DNA of 13,883 nt from Spirogloea muscicola (lineage: Eukaryota > Streptophyta > Zygnematophyceae > Spirogloeales > Spirogloeaceae), in NCBI GenBank assembly GCA_009602725.1, contig WELB01000009.1, positions 521,560-535,442 on the forward strand. The letters are read 5' to 3'. Both the position numbers and the translations under genes were made by a program. The notes under the pieces were generated by a model. The model was not told the origin of the DNA, did no database searches, and saw only the letters and a list, made by a program, of their open reading frames with translations. This document shows positions 1 through 8,686 of the stretch, piece by piece (position 1 is the stretch's first letter; every line of letters starts with the position of its first letter).

Positions 1-67
1 ATGCTCTGCATCAGAAAGCTGGTCGAGCCTTAGCTGCTGGCACAAGAGCTAGTCAATTGCCGTCCGG

Positions 68-260
68 TATTCGAGCGTCAGCTAGCGACCTCTATGTGCT
101 GACTCGTGGTTACTGAGCGGGTCAGCTTAGCAGCAGGTGACGTACATTTGTCCAATGTGCTTGCCTTTGTACTTGGCCACACATGGCCTCCCCATCTCTT
201 AATATACACGCATTTTCTATGGGCGCGCACTTTCTCCTGGAAGCGTATTTCTATTTCTTT
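68..260 (+). repeat. Dispersed repeat copy 1 (left edge)
   Basis: The stretch from about 68 to 190 resembles 10339-10460 in the same orientation. Shared blocks are TACTGAGCGGGT and the nearly exact TGTGCTTGCCTTTGTACTTGGCCA. About 40 bases further on, at 217-234, lies the reverse complement of GAAAGTGCGCGCCCATAG, which also occurs near 10553 but on the opposite strand. The pattern suggests a mobile-element fragment, possibly an LTR or a non-autonomous element, that has been rearranged. No coding domain is visible and the family is not identified. Confidence 0.6.
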
Positions 261-299
261 CTTTCTTGCCTTGTGCGCTCCGGCACACCACGGAGAGAG

Positions 300-733
300 C
301 GGGTTTGGGCGCTGCCCGCAATGCGCGGGCAGGCCGCGGGCCGGTGCTGGCCAGCCTGCGGCAGCCGGCCTGCAACCGCAGCGGTTCGATCGGCAACCCC
401 CCCCACCCTCCGCGCCCGCCATGGCTGCCGCCGCCCGAGCTGAGGCATCCCTCACGGAGCCGCGCCCCAGCTCCGATCCCCGCTCCCGCGCCAGCCGCCG
501 CCGCCACCGCCGGGCCCGCGGCTGGCTCTCATTGCTGGACCACGCCGCTGCCGGGACGCCTTCACCAAGAGGCTCACGTGAGCTGCTCACGCTGCGCCGC
601 TTCTTCTCGCAGAATGTGCATGGGTCTCTCGCTTGCTGTGCGTCCCCGAATGACGTTGATCCCCGGATCCTGCCTCATGCAGTCGTCGTGAGGTGTCTGA
701 CGGCTTTCATCTGCTCCCTCGCCTTTGCTTAGC
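300..733 (+). promoter_or_regulatory. GC-rich upstream region of the protease gene, with an upstream ORF
   Basis: This stretch is strongly GC-rich with many CCG/CGC triplets, unlike the AT-richer DNA on either side, and sits directly before the protease start codon. It probably holds the promoter and 5' leader. An ATG at 421 in a good context (GCCATGG) opens a 103-codon frame rich in Ala and Arg that stops with TAG at 730-732, one base before the protease ATG at 734. Its composition looks like translated GC-rich DNA rather than a conserved protein. No TATA box stands out. Long frames on both strands here are probably composition artefacts. Confidence 0.45.
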
Positions 734-3700
734 ATGGGTATCTTTCTCCTCGCCCTGTGGCTGGCGATGGCAGTTTTCGACGCAGCTGCAGCCAGATCAG
801 GTCTGAGCGGCTGACAGACACCACTGCATCTGCTTGATCAGCTGGATTCTCAGTCAAGGCAGCGCTTGGAGCCTATCTTAGTGGTGAAAGAGAGTTGCTC
901 CCTTTGTTCAGAGTTTCGTGTGCAGCTGGCCAGGAGCCTGATGTAGTCTTCCTTCTCTACCATAGGGCTGAGTAGTGTATCTCACGCCTGTCTGCCAATC
1001 GTAGGGTCGCGAATCTGGACCGCAGCATCCTCCGGACACAGCATCAGCCCCGAGCATCAGGTGAATTCTCGCTGAAGCAGGGCAGGCCCTGCCTTCCCTA
1101 AGCTTGAAAAGGAGGATGGGTCTGTTCGTACACCTGTTACTGCATCCGGTAGATGGCGCACAAAGGGTTGCAGACTGGTCAGCTAGCCCCAGGTCACAGC
1201 AAGCGCTGTCCTAGGTGCTCTTCATCAAGTAGATTAACTGGCATCCCAATTTTTCTTCCTCTCCTTCTCCACCCCACCTCACATCTCACTCTCTTCCCCC
1301 GCTTCTGACGTCGACATCCACCTCCTCCTTAATGGGTAGCCATGCTTATACTGATTCTCATGTCTTCACGGGATATTTTCCTTGTTGTCTTAGGAGCCAA
1401 GGCTGCAGGGAAAAGGAAGGGCTTTAAGCAGTTCAAAGCTCCAGGCGCTGAGGTATTGTTCTACAGTCGCCTTGCCGCCCATAGTATCAGAGTGGTATCA
1501 TTCCAGAGAGCTAGAATGCCTGAAAAACTTCACAGTGCGTCCAAGTCTAGCTTGTCTAGCTAACCTGCCTATGCACATTGTGCTGGTTGCGGTGATTGTT
1601 GCAGAGTCAGAATGAGCTACAAGCAAGTCCAAAATTGACAAGCCACGCAAGAGTAGGCAGGCCAGCTGCGCACAGACGTCAAATTTGCTGACTTCTCTGT
1701 ATTGGTGGATGCTGATATGAAAGATTGGAGCTGCTCCACGTGGAGTCCCCAAGCTCGCCTTTCCAAACTGTTACTTATGATGAGGAGTCTTCATGGAAGT
1801 CTGCCGTTGACAGAACGCAGGTATTGCTATGGTGGCACTTTCAAGTGCATAGTTGAGGATTCGCTTCGTCCAAAGAACATTGCTCTGACTTGAATATGCC
1901 GTTGACCAGGTTTGATGGTGGCTCAGCACTATCATTACGACTCTTGTCAGCGGTGTCATGCATGCCAACAGACATTTCATCCTGCCTTATTTGCTCTTTG
2001 TCTGCTGCCAGTGGCATGATAGATTAGTGGTGCAAGTAGTGATGCAGCTCGAGTGAAACCTTTTAACGTCCTTGTCCCTGTCTGCTGCAGGCTCGGGCAG
2101 ACTCGACAAATCAGCTGCTCTCATCTTTGTGGCAAGCTGACACACCTTCGTCATCTTCTCAGCCTGTTGAGTCACAACCCCTTGCCTTTGAAGAAGTGGC
2201 AATTCCAGGATATGCACAAGGCTTGGCGGACTTTTATGTGAATCTTCAGATCGGTACACCGCCACAGGTATGCTACTTTGCTTGTGATGCTGTTTTCCCT
2301 TGGGCTTGATGATGATCTCCTTGTGTACAATCGCATCTTACCCCTGTGGTTTTTGCTGCAGGATGTGCAATTGGTGGTCGACACAGGCAGTGACCTTGTC
2401 TGGTCACAGGTCAGTATTGATGTGCAGCGCTGTGTTCTGCAAGAGATCAGATGTAAGGAAGTGCTAGATTTTGCTGATAATGAGAAGTCTGGTGTATGCA
2501 TACTGAAGTGGCAGCACCCTCACAAGGCTCCTCTTCCATTCCGCAGTGCAAGCCTTGTGGGGAATGCGACTCTCAACAAGTACCTCCATTTGACCCGTCC
2601 AAGTCGTCAACTTTCAGCACAGAGGACTGCTGTAGCCCTTTCTGTGCAGATCTCTTGCAGTCAGGCTTTAGCACCTCGTCAGAAGGATGTGCTGCAAATA
2701 GCACAGCTGCCTGTGACTACAATATCATGTATGGAGACGAGACCAGCACAGAGGGGACTCTGGGCATGGAGACTGTCAGCTTGCAAGACAACGAAGGCAA
2801 GCAGCATCAGTTGCCGCTTACCTTTGGCTGCAGTAACAATAGCCAGACAACGTTCTCCAAGGTTGGAGGAATCCTGGGCCTCAGTCTTAGCAAAATATCT
2901 TTTGCTGGTCAGGTGATCTCCTTTCTGTTGACCTCTGTATGATAGTTTGATGAACATGTTCACATGTACAGCCTCCACCATGTCATTGGAAGCTGTTGAG
3001 CAAGTCTTTTAAGCTGGGATCTCTCATTGCTCATCGTAAATGCGTGTGTGTACTTTTGATCCTTACATTTACAAAGCTTGGATGCACTGTGCCATTGTCA
3101 TTATTGCTCGTGCATGATTTTCAATGTCAAGCAATTCGCAGATGGCGCAAGTTACTGGAGAGCATTTCACAACGTGCCTGACAACGAGAGACGCAAACTG
3201 GACCAATACTGGTCTCCTTACATTCGGCGACCCATCCGTTGATGAGATGAGGTTGGACTATGTGCCCCTCAGCGTTCCAACTGGCTCAAGTCCCCTCAAC
3301 CCCTTCTATAGTGTACAAGTCAGTGGCTTGGCCTTAGGAACTACTCCAGTCTTCGTGGCCCCTTCGTCCTGGGATCACATCATCTTTGACACAGGCTCCA
3401 CCTTCTCATCGATCTCACCGGAGGTTTTCGACGCACTCGTTGCGAGCCTGGCCAGCTTTGGAGCACCTTTCAAATCTCCAAGCTACATGCAAGACGGGAC
3501 GGTTGTCTGCTACCCAGTACCATCAACTTCTCAAGCGGAATTTGACTTCAGGTTCCCGCCCCTTGTGTTCCGCTTCACTGGCTCAACGGGGCCCTTCATT
3601 TCCTCTGGTCAGCAATACGTCATCCGAAAGGATGCTCAGACTGCATGCCTTGGGCTCATCCGTGGGTTCCCTGGCGTCAACATCATCGGAAATATCCAAC

Positions 3701-4446
3701 AGCAGAATGTTCTCATGGTTTGGGATCAAGCTAGAGGCCGACTCGGCTGGGCTCCCAAAATTTGCCAGTCTGACATTGCTACTTCCCAGTCTCCCGCCTA
3801 CCCCCCTGATCTCACGCCATTTGCTGGGAACACTCCTAGCTCTGCGCCAGCTTTTCAAGCACCAATGGCGTCAGATTCCTGGCCAGCGTCACCTTCAGCA
3901 GCTCCGACCTTTCCTCCCTCTCCATTCTGGCCTTGGCCTGTAAATAGAGCGGCGAAGCCGTCCCCTGCCCCCTCCTTGCCGCCACACCCTCAGCCCCCTG
4001 CAGGACTCCCGCCCTTGGCCATGCTTCCCCCACTTCCTCACGTGACCCTTGGCTTGGCCCCACAGCCCGCGGAGCCGCCTCACCAGTATGCCACTGGCCC
4101 GGCAGAGTACTCTGCCCCGGCCCCTCTCCTCAGGCCTGCCATGCAGCCCGATGCTGCGCCGTCTGTAGCTCACGCGACTACTTCCACGTTGTCGCATGCT
4201 GAACCACCGACCTCCTGGCTTGCCCAGGCTCCCTGGCCACCCAAGGCTGATGCTCCAGCATCGCCGCAGTCCCAGTATAAGCGGACAGCCACCCAACCGA
4301 GTCCAAGTCCGAATAGAGTGAGCGGCCACCACCAGCCCCTCCTGCCAGGCCGTGTTATTGGCCACCATCGTCCACTACCACCAAATAGGGTGCCTGGTCA
4401 CCATCCTCCAGGGCCTGGCAATAGAGTGCTTGGCCACCACGCCTGA
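734..4446 (+). CDS. Nepenthesin-like aspartic protease (A1 family), secreted, six exons, Pro/His-rich tail
   Basis: Pepsin-fold endopeptidase of the plant nepenthesin-like group, predicted to be secreted or wall-associated. Exons inferred from GT-AG sites and matching phases: 734-800, 1005-1060, 2091-2267, 2362-2409, 2547-2912, 3142-4446, giving 672 residues. Exon 1 encodes a signal peptide (MGIFLLALWLAMAVF, then DAAAA). The catalytic core spans about 85-446: GTPPQ precedes the first DTGS (107-110, followed by DLVWSQC). A Cys-rich insert at about 117-165 (CKPCGEC, CC) is typical of the group, followed by flap motif YGDETSTEGTLG. The second DTGS is at 321-324, and NIIGNIQQQNVLMVWD lies near the end of the core. 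Residues 447-672 form a Pro/Ser/Ala-rich tail, unusual for the family, ending in 12-residue repeats. Exons 3-6 are firm. Exons 1-2 rest on the signal peptide and phase agreement, and the propeptide is short. It could also be called CND41-like or CDR1-like. Confidence 0.92.
1061..2090 (+). other. Long second intron of the protease gene
   Basis: This 1030-bp stretch separates the inferred exons 2 and 3 and is much longer than the other introns of the gene (94 to 229 bp). It begins GTGAAT and ends CTGCTGCAG. It contains a marked pyrimidine-rich tract at about 1250-1308 and a short lysine-rich frame at about 1395-1453 flanked by AG and GT. That segment is 59 bp and would break the phase if included as an exon, so I left it out. 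A missed alternative exon or an internal promoter remains possible. Nothing else is recognisable. Confidence 0.5.
4309..4446 (+). repeat. 36-bp in-frame tandem repeat at the 3' end of the protease gene
   Basis: Three full 36-bp units (4309-4344, 4345-4380, 4381-4416) and a partial fourth (4417-4446) encode 12-residue repeats of the pattern P-N/G-R-V-x-GHH-x-P-x-x-P. The first is PNRVSGHHQPLL and the last ends GNRVLGHHA followed by the stop. The RV.GHH core is constant while the third positions of codons vary, which suggests selection for the peptide rather than a very recent DNA expansion. Confidence 0.9.
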
Positions 4447-4968
4447 TTTTCCTGCGCCCAGTAGGTGCCAAACCGCCAGTGTTCAATGCCTGTCTTGATC
4501 ATTCAGACAATGCCTTGCACCTGCTTTAGCCAAGCCTCTGCTCTGGGGCACTGTAAATCCTGAACTGTGTCTTGGATGAGCTTGCTGCAATATGACAAGC
4601 TGCTGATTTCCAGATTGTATAGGAATCAAGACAAATAAGGGCCACTTTCATGATAAGTCATCTTGTTCATACTCATGTTAATCACTCTTGACAAGGCCGC
4701 CAGAAATGACGCAGCTTGGCTGGAAGGGGACTGAATCAAAGCATGGTTAGGGGGAGGAGAGAGAGATGTCTCTTGCGCTGGGAGACTCCAGGCACAAGCG
4801 CAGTTGGTCGGTGGGATCATATATTTATATTGGTTGAGGCAGTTGCTGAGGTCAAGCAGGCTATGTCACTGTGCTCAAGCAGGGCCATGTGCAACTACAG
4901 GTGGGGGTTCACCTGACTGCAGCGTGTACATGCAGGCGCATGCTGCGTATCAATGTCCTCGCCATACA
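4447..4968 (+). other. 3' region of the protease gene; no gene seen
   Basis: The TGTAA at 4552-4556, about 105 nt after the protease stop, matches the chlorophyte poly(A) signal, so the transcript probably ends shortly after. The rest has no convincing frame. On the - strand, CCAAT followed by TATAAATA lies at 4822-4833 and resembles core promoter elements, but no gene begins downstream of it on that strand, so I treat it as chance. Confidence 0.45.
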
Positions 4969-5656
4969 TTAGGCGGGCTTGATTCTGCTCGCCTTCTTAG
5001 ACAACCTCTCTGCAGCGGCCACCAAGCGCCACTCGTCCTCTTTCAGCTAGTTGACATACTGCGTCTTGATCCTCTGCTCGTCCACCTCATGGGTTTGTGC
5101 CACGTTGCTGAGGAGATGCCTCCAGCGCAATGTCCAAGTGCTGCACTATGTGAGCCATGCTTCAAGCGCCAGAAGAACAAGGCTCCTTGCTGAGAGCTGG
5201 CCGTTCTCGTCGTCCTCAGGCAATGCCTGCTTCTCTGCTTCCAAAGCAGGACTGTGCTCGGCAACATAACTGGCTGCCTTCAGCACTGTTGGCGAGTAAG
5301 CTTACATCTGGTGCAGCCAAGCCAGCAGGATCTCGGTGCGGCGCCTCTTCAGTGCAGGGAGCAGTGCTAGGCTTCTGCAGCCATCATCCGCTCAAGCCAG
5401 CGACCAGGTCGCTTAGGGCGTGCGAGCATCCACTGAGAGCCCGCCTGGTCATGGGTATGTGCGTGAGCTCAACCGTGAGGGTGACAATGGCGGCTGCGGA
5501 CAGACAGGGAAGCCGACTTGCCAGCTGACTGGAGTGTGCACAAGCGATGGATGCCCAAGTGGCGAAGACCATCGCACCCGTCATGAAGAGACTGCCGAGC
5601 GCCTCCAGGGCCTGCCGCGGCAACATCCGCCAGTTACGACCAGGCACGTCTTGGAC
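4969..5656 (-). pseudogene. Unidentified decayed gene, or gene with unresolved splicing
   Basis: I do not recognise the family. Three - strand pieces read as protein. Piece 1 (5656-5384) begins VQDVPGRNWRMLPRQALEAL, contains a hydrophobic or helical stretch and ends at TGA. Piece 2 (5374-5146) includes LKRRRTEILLAWLHQM, an in-frame TAA at 5304-5302, then SYVAEHSPALEAEKQALPED and QLSARSLVLLALEAWL before TAG. Piece 3, in another frame from about 5120, includes THEVDEQRIKTQYVN, a TAG at 5049-5047, then LKEDEWRLVAAAERLSKKAS and a final TAA at 4971-4969. The pieces are charged and helical, possibly coiled coil. Two of the stops are one C-to-T change from Gln codons. An Ala-rich frame beginning at ATG 5935-5933 could be an N-terminal part. 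The alternative is a live gene with very short introns, since GTAAGC lies at the TAA. Confidence 0.4.
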
Positions 5657-5796
5657 CTGTTAGCCGCTGCCAACGTCAGCGCCACCGCCGCAGCCAGCTA
5701 TCGTTAGCCCGCAGCTGAGAGACGCGTCATGGGCGGGGAGACGTCGTCCCCCCCGAGGCGCCGCAGGGTGGCCATGGAGACATCGTTGGCCAGCGC

Positions 5797-5820
5797 CGCC
5801 GCCGCCACCGCCGCCGCCGC
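5797..5820. repeat. Interrupted CCG trinucleotide repeat
   Basis: A short GCC/CCG run with one CAC interruption, within the GC-rich block upstream of Tim8. On the - strand it would encode Gly or Ala runs depending on frame. Confidence 0.7.
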
Positions 5821-6016
5821 TTCCGGGCGGCCGCAGAGCCGCGGGCAGGGCCGCGCTCGGCTGCGCTCTGGCCTCCAGCACGGCGCCTCGCGCGGCGCAA
5901 GTCGGCGCCTCCGACGCCGCCACCGTCGCCGCCATGGCTGCAGGCCAGGCGCCTGAGCGATAAACCCCGCCCAATGACCTCGATGCTCAAACCCCTGGCC
6001 CTCCCAGTCGCCGCGT

Positions 6017-6053
<37 letters not shown>
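6017..6053. repeat. (CCG)12 microsatellite
   Basis: About twelve uninterrupted CCG units lie roughly 270 bp upstream of the Tim8 ATG. Such runs are frequent in GC-rich leaders and promoters of green algae and plants. It is expected to be length-variable between strains. Confidence 0.9.
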
Positions 6054-6325
6054 GCCACCTGCGGAGCCGCTGCCGCCGCACATCGAGGCGCACCCGCATC
6101 GTTAAACCGCAGCGCGTCGCTGCGGGGCTGCCCATCGCCTCCTGCGCCGCCAGCGGGGCTCGCGGCCCCCAACAGCGGCGGCGCCGCTGCCCGCTGGGCG
6201 CAGGCCGTGCCTGGCTTGCTGACGAGGTGAGCCGACTCTGTGCGCGACGAACGAGAGAGCGGCGGCCGGGCTTCACGCTGCGCAGCCGGCCTCCGCGTGC
6301 GGCGAACCCGGCCCGCCGCCCTCTC

Positions 6326-6840
6326 ATGGACGCCTCCTCGCCCGCCGTCAACTTCGAGCTCCAGCAGTTCCTCGAGGTGGGCTGGGCTGCCATAGCCCAT
6401 GTGCAGTGCCGCGCATCCGAAGCTCCTGCGCTCGACCTCCCTCTTCGGCTCCAACTTCTCACCAATCGACTGACTGAGCGGCTTAAGTCTTGCGATCCCA
6501 CCAATACAAAGCTTTACCTGGGTCCATCCATCACTGCAGACTACGGCAAGGCTTGAGGTGCTCATGTCCAGACTGACGTTGCATCAGTGGGAGGTGCGCC
6601 GATCTCACACCCTCATCAGTGTGCATGTCTGGTGGGTGCGACACACAGCAAGAGAAGCAGAAGGCGATGCTGAACGAGCTCGTGGCCAAGCTGACGGACG
6701 TGTGCTGGGACAAGTGCATCAGCGGTGCGCCCGGCAGCAAGTTCAGCAGCGGCGAGGCCAGCTGCCTATCCAATTGCGCTCAGCGCTTCTTGGAGACCAG
6801 CTCCATCATCCTGCGGCGCTTTGAGAGCATGCAGAGGTAG
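6326..6840 (+). CDS. TIM8: Mitochondrial import chaperone Tim8 (small Tim family)
   Basis: Subunit of the small Tim chaperone of the mitochondrial intermembrane space, which partners with Tim13 to escort hydrophobic precursors across to the inner and outer membrane insertion machines. Two exons, 6326-6376 and 6649-6840, joined across a GT-AG intron in phase 0, give 80 residues, the usual size. The N-terminal part MDASSPAVNFELQQFLE continues directly into QEKQKAMLNELVAKL. The twin CX3C motif is complete: CWDKC at 36-40 and CLSNC at 56-60, separated by 15 residues, with the family-typical SGAPGSKFSSGE between. These four Cys form the two disulfides made by the Mia40 pathway. The start is the first ATG in frame. 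There is no cleavable presequence, as expected. A TGTAA about 370 nt downstream may be the poly(A) signal. Confidence 0.94.
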
Positions 6841-7108
6841 TCTGCGACCATGCTCCGCCTCCATGGCCACTACTTTTGGAACTCTCCTTCCAATACGACG
6901 TGGATGGCATCAAGGAACTTGTGAAGCTGCCCCCTTATGCCTGTTCATCATGGTATTTGAGCTCTTGGTTGGCCTCCAATTTTGCAAGCCTTTGAAGTCA
7001 GAGCAACCAAACCTTGCTTACTTTCTCAGTCAGTAGGCTTATGGGCAGCAAGCCCTTGTGCAACAGGCAGATGACTTGACCAGCATCTCAATACCAGCCA
7101 TGATAACT
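6841..7108. other. Tim8 downstream region; no gene seen
   Basis: AT-richer DNA following the Tim8 stop. No frame with convincing protein character was found. It probably contains the Tim8 3' UTR and possibly intronic or intergenic DNA belonging to the decayed + strand gene that follows. Confidence 0.35.
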
Positions 7109-7109
7109 G

Positions 7110-7186
7110 CTCGTGTCTGCTAGGACTATGTGGAGTTTTGCAGCAGGGAAATTGTGACTTCTGGAGGAAGCAAGTCTGACAGTCTG
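7110..7186 (+). repeat. Local direct duplication, copy 1 (exon-like)
   Basis: This segment is repeated about 168 bp downstream. It begins CTCGTGTCTGCTAG, resembling a splice acceptor, followed by a frame reading DYVEFCSREIVTSGGSKSDS, which looks like coding sequence. The conserved parts are the acceptor-like start, the TATGTGGAGTT-TGCAGCAG core, and GGAAGCAAGTCTGACAGTCTG at the end. Confidence 0.65.
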
Positions 7187-7275
7187 GATGTGCTATGACC
7201 AATCAGTGTGTAACAGGTAGTCTCATCTGAGCGTCACATTGCTGCCCATCTTTGCCAGAAATTCGACATCAGCAA

Positions 7276-7355
7276 TGCTCGTGTGTGCTAGGAATATGTG
7301 GAGTTCTGCAGCAGAGATAAACGAGCCCTCCTTGTGGAAGCAAGTCTGACAGTCT
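7276..7355 (+). repeat. Local direct duplication, copy 2 (exon-like)
   Basis: Diverged copy of 7110-7186. After the same acceptor-like CTAG it reads EYVEFCSRDKRALLVEASL. The frame shifts relative to copy 1 before the shared 3' block, so at least one copy no longer encodes the ancestral peptide. Confidence 0.65.
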
Positions 7356-7497
7356 GTGTCTGTGTGATGAGGGTATTGAGGTGGCCACTTAAGCAAATGT
7401 ATAAGGCAAAGTCAACATTGGCTTTGTGTGAGAGGTTGCGAGCAGGGGTACTTCCAACCACAGTACAGGTCACAGCAGCACCATCTGCTGTACCACC

Positions 7498-8080
7498 ATG
7501 GTATCAGTGCTTGAGCCACTCCTGCCACCTGTGCTGCTCAAGAACAACCACTGGTTCAGGTAGCCCAACGAGCGTGCAGCAGTGAAGAATGGTGCCGCTG
7601 CAGAGAAGGCCATCTGACAGGCCTTGAAATGTGGCAGGAAGGGGAATTGGCAACACAGTGGTACGGTGTCTATAGGACATAGTCAGAGGACCTGAAGGTC
7701 TCAGGTCACACTGGCAAATTTGACCCAAGGATCCACATGGGCCAGATGACCCGCTACCAAGATGAGTTTCCTCGCTTGTCCAAACCAAAAGGGTGCAGAG
7801 AAGCCAGGCCTAGCAGTCCTATCGGCCAAGTTTTTCACTCTTGCTAAGCTGCCCTTGCATCGGCGACTCGCAGCATTGTCAACAGGCATCTCTTGTTCAA
7901 TTTACACGCACCAACAGGACGTGGGTTTGTACGAGGGCAGCACAGCAGCTAGGGAGCCTACTCCAAGGACTCTACATCAAGTTGCGGAAGACTGCTACCA
8001 CGCAGATTGTGATGCTGTGTGTCAAACTTGCAGCTACGAAGCACTGTGTGGAGCTGCTCGGAGGCTGTTGCACAATCTGA
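7498..8080 (+). pseudogene. Unidentified decayed gene downstream of Tim8
   Basis: I do not recognise the family. Successive pieces read as protein. Piece 1 is MVSVLEPLLPPVLLKNNHWF from 7498, with TAG at 7561-7563, then PNERAAVKNGAAAEKAI and TGA at 7615-7617. Piece 2, in another frame, is LEMWQEGELATQWYGVYRT (7623 on), then TAG at 7680-7682, SEDLKVSGHTGKFDPRIHMG and MTRYQDEFPRLSKPKG, ending at TAA 7845. Next comes a third frame around KGAEKPGLAVLSAKFFTLAK, and finally a frame with GSLLQGLYIKLRKTATTQIV and LAATKHCVELLGGCC, with its stop at 8078-8080. The chain of good pieces interrupted by frameshifts and nonsense codons fits a recently decayed gene. An exon-like duplication at 7110-7355 may be its upstream part. 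Unresolved introns could explain some breaks, but TAG inside continuous good sequence is hard to explain that way. Confidence 0.4.
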
Positions 8081-8557
8081 GCCCCACTTTGCTTGCCTGC
8101 TAAAATTGCATTGCCTGCATGTATGGACTGACAATGCCGAACATTGACTGGGCCACTTGGCCCCTAAGCTTGGCCCATACTTGCTACATTAGTATGTGGG
8201 CCTGGCTAAAATGCTTGGTCCATGCATGCATTAGCTGGGTTGTTGGGCCGTCCCTTGGCTGCGTGATTACTGTGTATCATTAGGCTTTCTTTAATGTGCA
8301 GCAACTTTCATCTCAGAGAGCTCTGCGGACTCGTATATTTGAGCAGTTATTATATTGAGGAGTGTGTGAACCTTCCGCAATCTCCTTTACTTGGTCGAGA
8401 GGACTCTTCTTCGCTACCTTGTGCATGAAGTTGAGGTCACGACGAGTCTCTGACTGTTAGTCCATTCAGTGGTTTTCGACTGTGTATCAGAGGGATCTGA
8501 CTTGATACGTCCTTTCGAGAATCACTTTCAAAACATGGCTCAAGGAGACAGACCTGG
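8081..8557. other. Intergenic DNA; no gene seen
   Basis: No supported frame. Around 8145-8240 there are several short GGCCCA/TGGGCC motifs in both orientations (for example GGGCCACTTGGCCC), which makes small inverted repeats but no recognisable element. The repeat-derived cluster begins at 8558. Confidence 0.4.
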
Positions 8558-8686
8558 TGTGACGAACCGCACCCCTATACACACAGTTAGAGGTTAGTAC
8601 GCCCTTGTTGGAATTCGGACATACGAGGTTTTAGGGAAAGCCCTCCAACAGAGTGAAAGGCCAGCGCACACAGTGCACACACGCGC
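8558..8686 (-). mobile_element. Partial Copia-like LTR, copy A
   Basis: On the - strand this segment matches the 3' half of LTR copies B and C, including the CACTCTGT-GGAGGG block, the TGTGTGTATAGG-GTG block and the terminal CGTCACA. No primer-binding site follows the end: the next bases are CCAGGTC rather than TGGTATC. It is therefore a solo or 3' LTR fragment. At 8687 the similarity stops and a different GC-rich module begins. Confidence 0.75.

Larger units (their letters stand above)
5657..6325. promoter_or_regulatory. GC-rich spacer upstream of Tim8, possible divergent promoter
   Basis: The block is dominated by CCG/GCC triplets and lies between the start of the - strand relic and the Tim8 start codon, so it may have served as a shared promoter for divergent transcription. 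Long frames exist on both strands (for example from ATG 5729 on + and ATG 5935 on -), but they are runs of Ala, Gly and Arg and can be explained by composition. No TATA box is seen. The Tim8 5' leader probably begins somewhere in 6200-6325. Confidence 0.4.

Noticed and set aside
78-590. 170-codon - strand frame at the left edge
   Set aside because: Its Arg/Ala-rich N-terminal half reflects GC-rich composition, and its C-terminal half runs through the dispersed repeat.
1395-1453. Possible extra protease exon (lysine-rich frame between AG and GT)
   Set aside because: Its length of 59 bp would break the reading phase between exons 2 and 3.
4822-4833. CCAAT plus TATAAATA on the - strand
   Set aside because: No gene starts downstream on that strand; it would only give antisense transcription across the protease 3' end.
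5704-6565. Long - strand frames through the GC-rich block upstream of Tim8 (up to 266 and 192 codons)
   Set aside because: They consist largely of Gly/Arg/Ala runs from CCG repeats and partly lie antisense to Tim8 exon 1; there is no conserved motif or splice support.
4969-8080. Non-standard genetic code with TAA/TAG read as Gln
   Set aside because: Tim8 and FabZ end at TAG exactly where their families end, and the protease, Tim8 and FabZ carry no in-frame TAA/TAG; the broken regions also contain frameshifts, so decay is the simpler reading.
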